64,000 nucleotides of DNA from Chitinophaga arvensicola (GTDB lineage Bacteria > Bacteroidota > Bacteroidia > Chitinophagales > Chitinophagaceae): contig NZ_FOJG01000001.1 in NCBI RefSeq assembly GCF_900110835.1, positions 1,933,022-1,997,021 on the forward strand, in the 5' to 3' direction. Positions 62,561 to 64,000 of this stretch are shown piece by piece. Position numbers and translations under genes: made by a program. The notes beneath the pieces are model-generated. The model was not told the DNA's origin. It worked only from the letters and a program-made list of their open reading frames with translations, and did no database searches. Every line of letters starts with the position of its first letter. Within the stretch, counting starts at the first letter, position 1.

Positions 62561-63970
62561 ATGACAACGTTTAATAAAGTAACTGCCGCTCACATAGCGG
62601 CATTACGCGAAATAGCCGGCACACAATACGTATTGGCCGACGAAGAAAGCATGGCCCGTTATGCACAGGATGAAACTGAGGACCTGCATTATCTCCCGGA
62701 AGTAGTGGTAAAACCGGATACCACCGAACAGGTAAGTCGTATTATGCGCCTGTGTAGCCAGGAATTACTACCCGTAACTCCCCGTGGCGGCGGTACTGGC
62801 CTCAGCGGTGGTGCACTGGCCCAGTTTGGTGGCGTACTTATCTCCATGGAACGGTTTAACCGGATTACCCACATCGACGAAAGAAATCTCCAGGTAATAA
62901 CAGAACCAGGCGTGATCACCGAGGAATTACAAAACGCTGTAAAAGAAAAAGGCCTGTTTTATCCACCGGATCCGAGCAGCCGTGGCACCTGTTTTATTGG
63001 CGGTAACATCGCAGAAAACTCAGGTGGCCCGAAAGCCGTGAAATATGGTGTGGTAAAGGATTATGTGCTGAACCTGGAAATGGTGTTGCCTGATGGAGAA
63101 ATCATCTGGACCGGCGCCAATGTGCTGAAAAACGCCACTGGTTACAATCTCACCCAGTTGGTAGTAGGCAGCGAAGGTACTCTGGGCATTGTCACCAAAA
63201 TAGTATTACGCCTGATCCCCCTGCCTAAAAATGACCTGCTGATGCTGGTGCCTTTCCGCTCCGCTGAAAGTGCCTGTGAGGCAGTCAGCGCTATTTTCAG
63301 GGCTGGCTATACTCCTTCCGCTATGGAATTTATGGAAAGGGATGCGATCGACTGGGTATCCCAGTACGTGCAAAGCAGCGCTGTTAAGATAGAAGACGAC
63401 ATACAGGCCCACCTGCTCATAGAAGTAGACGGTAATTACCCGGAAGTACTTATGCAGGAAATGGAAGGAATCGCTGGTGTCGTAGAGGGTTTTGATATCG
63501 GGGAGATCCTGTTTGCGGAAGATTCCCAACAGAAAGATGAACTATGGAAACTGCGCCGCCGGGTAGCAGAGGCGGTAAAAGCCAATTCCGTTTATAAAGA
63601 AGAAGATACCGTAGTGCCCCGTGCAGAATTGCCGTTATTATTGAAGGGCGTGAAAGAAATCGGTCAGAAATATGGCTTCCATTCGGTTTGTTATGGTCAT
63701 GCCGGCGATGGGAATCTCCATGTAAACATTATTCGCGGCACCCTCACGGAAGAACAGTGGAATGGTACCCTCACGGAAGGTATACGTGAAATTTTTCAAC
63801 TGGTGAAAAAACTGGGTGGCACCATCTCCGGTGAGCATGGTATTGGCCTTGTGCAGAAGAATTACATGGATATCATTTTTGATCAGACCTCCATGCAGCT
63901 CATGAAGCAAATAAAGCAGATCTTTGATCCGAAGAATATATTAAACCGGGGTAAAATTTTTGATTGTTAA
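62561..63970 (+). CDS. FAD-linked oxidase, GlcD/D-2-hydroxyacid dehydrogenase family
   Basis: A 469-residue flavoprotein of the VAO/PCMH family. The FAD-binding domain carries VTPRGGGTGLSGGALA and PPDPSSRGTCFIGGNIAENSGG. The C-terminal FAD-oxidase domain carries AMEFMERD, the substrate/metal-type His in CYGHAGDGNLHVNI and ISGEHGIGLVQKNYM. It oxidises glycolate, D-lactate or a related 2-hydroxyacid; the absence of glcE/glcF neighbours in view leaves the choice open. No signal peptide: cytoplasmic or at the inner face of the membrane. It starts 47 bp after the porP/sprF-like gene with its own promoter. The gene is complete; only 30 bases follow. Confidence 0.94.
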   Translation: MTTFNKVTAAHIAALREIAGTQYVLADEESMARYAQDETEDLHYLPEVVVKPDTTEQVSRIMRLCSQELLPVTPRGGGTGLSGGALAQFGGVLISMERFNRITHIDERNLQVITEPGVITEELQNAVKEKGLFYPPDPSSRGTCFIGGNIAENSGGPKAVKYGVVKDYVLNLEMVLPDGEIIWTGANVLKNATGYNLTQLVVGSEGTLGIVTKIVLRLIPLPKNDLLMLVPFRSAESACEAVSAIFRAGYTPSAMEFMERDAIDWVSQYVQSSAVKIEDDIQAHLLIEVDGNYPEVLMQEMEGIAGVVEGFDIGEILFAEDSQQKDELWKLRRRVAEAVKANSVYKEEDTVVPRAELPLLLKGVKEIGQKYGFHSVCYGHAGDGNLHVNIIRGTLTEEQWNGTLTEGIREIFQLVKKLGGTISGEHGIGLVQKNYMDIIFDQTSMQLMKQIKQIFDPKNILNRGKIFDC

Positions 63971-64000
63971 ACCTTTCTCCGGGTAAATAGTTAAACTTAA

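Overview
The window comes from a Bacteroidota genome, most likely a Chitinophaga-like member of the Chitinophagaceae. The signs are a SprA type IX secretion (T9SS) translocon, four further T9SS-type proteins, a FecI/FecR/SusC/SusD locus, PD40-OmpA proteins, the Bacteroidota promoter box TAnnTTTG in front of many genes, and a general lack of Shine-Dalgarno sequences. It is a chromosomal stretch of dense housekeeping and accessory genes. I see no rRNA, tRNA, CRISPR array, intact insertion sequence or prophage.

Left part (1-13.4 kb): a fabH cut by the window edge is divergent from ruvA and the 7.3-kb sprA gene, which ends in a strong terminator. A three-gene unit follows (9143-13084): a small Cys-motif membrane protein, a TonB-dependent receptor and a BNR-propeller lipoprotein with a CxCC motif. 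It looks like a metal-related uptake or sensing unit whose sialidase label is probably misleading. A 53-residue gene with its own terminator lies on the opposite strand.

Minus-strand block (13.5-24.2 kb): SDR dehydrogenase, two tandem paralogous PKD proteins with type-B T9SS sorting domains, an alpha/beta hydrolase and lnt run in one direction. guaB (with a clear terminator) and dprA follow. On the plus strand come an e(P4)-type acid phosphatase lipoprotein and then a complete ECF sigma/FecR/SusC/SusD/fasciclin/DUF5007-like locus (25.3-33.8 kb) with no degradative enzyme.

Middle (33.9-50.1 kb): a PorE-like TPR/propeller/CRD/OmpA protein, queE, folD and pckA on the minus strand. pepP-type peptidase, pssA, purS, rsmI, an AlkZ-like protein and an M1 peptidase on the plus strand. 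A patatin-like protein with a displaced nucleophile, a DinB-like protein, a small ECF-sigma operon (sigma, membrane protein, HMA-like protein) and rsmG on the minus strand. queE supplies the queuosine/7-deazaguanine precursor pathway, and tgt (51.4 kb) inserts the base into tRNA.

Right part (50.2-64 kb): a family 2 glycosyltransferase, tgt, an LptF/LptG permease, a mitochondrial-type citrate synthase, recG, a 1.2-kilo-residue T9SS type-B SBBP/PKD protein directly followed by its likely PorP/SprF partner, and a GlcD-type FAD dehydrogenase.

The strongest leads are the SBBP/PKD-SprF pair, the Cys/TonB/CxCC operon, the patatin-like and Tgt proteins with altered key residues, and a group of genes whose -7 box sits only 3-5 nt from the start codon, which predicts leaderless mRNAs.
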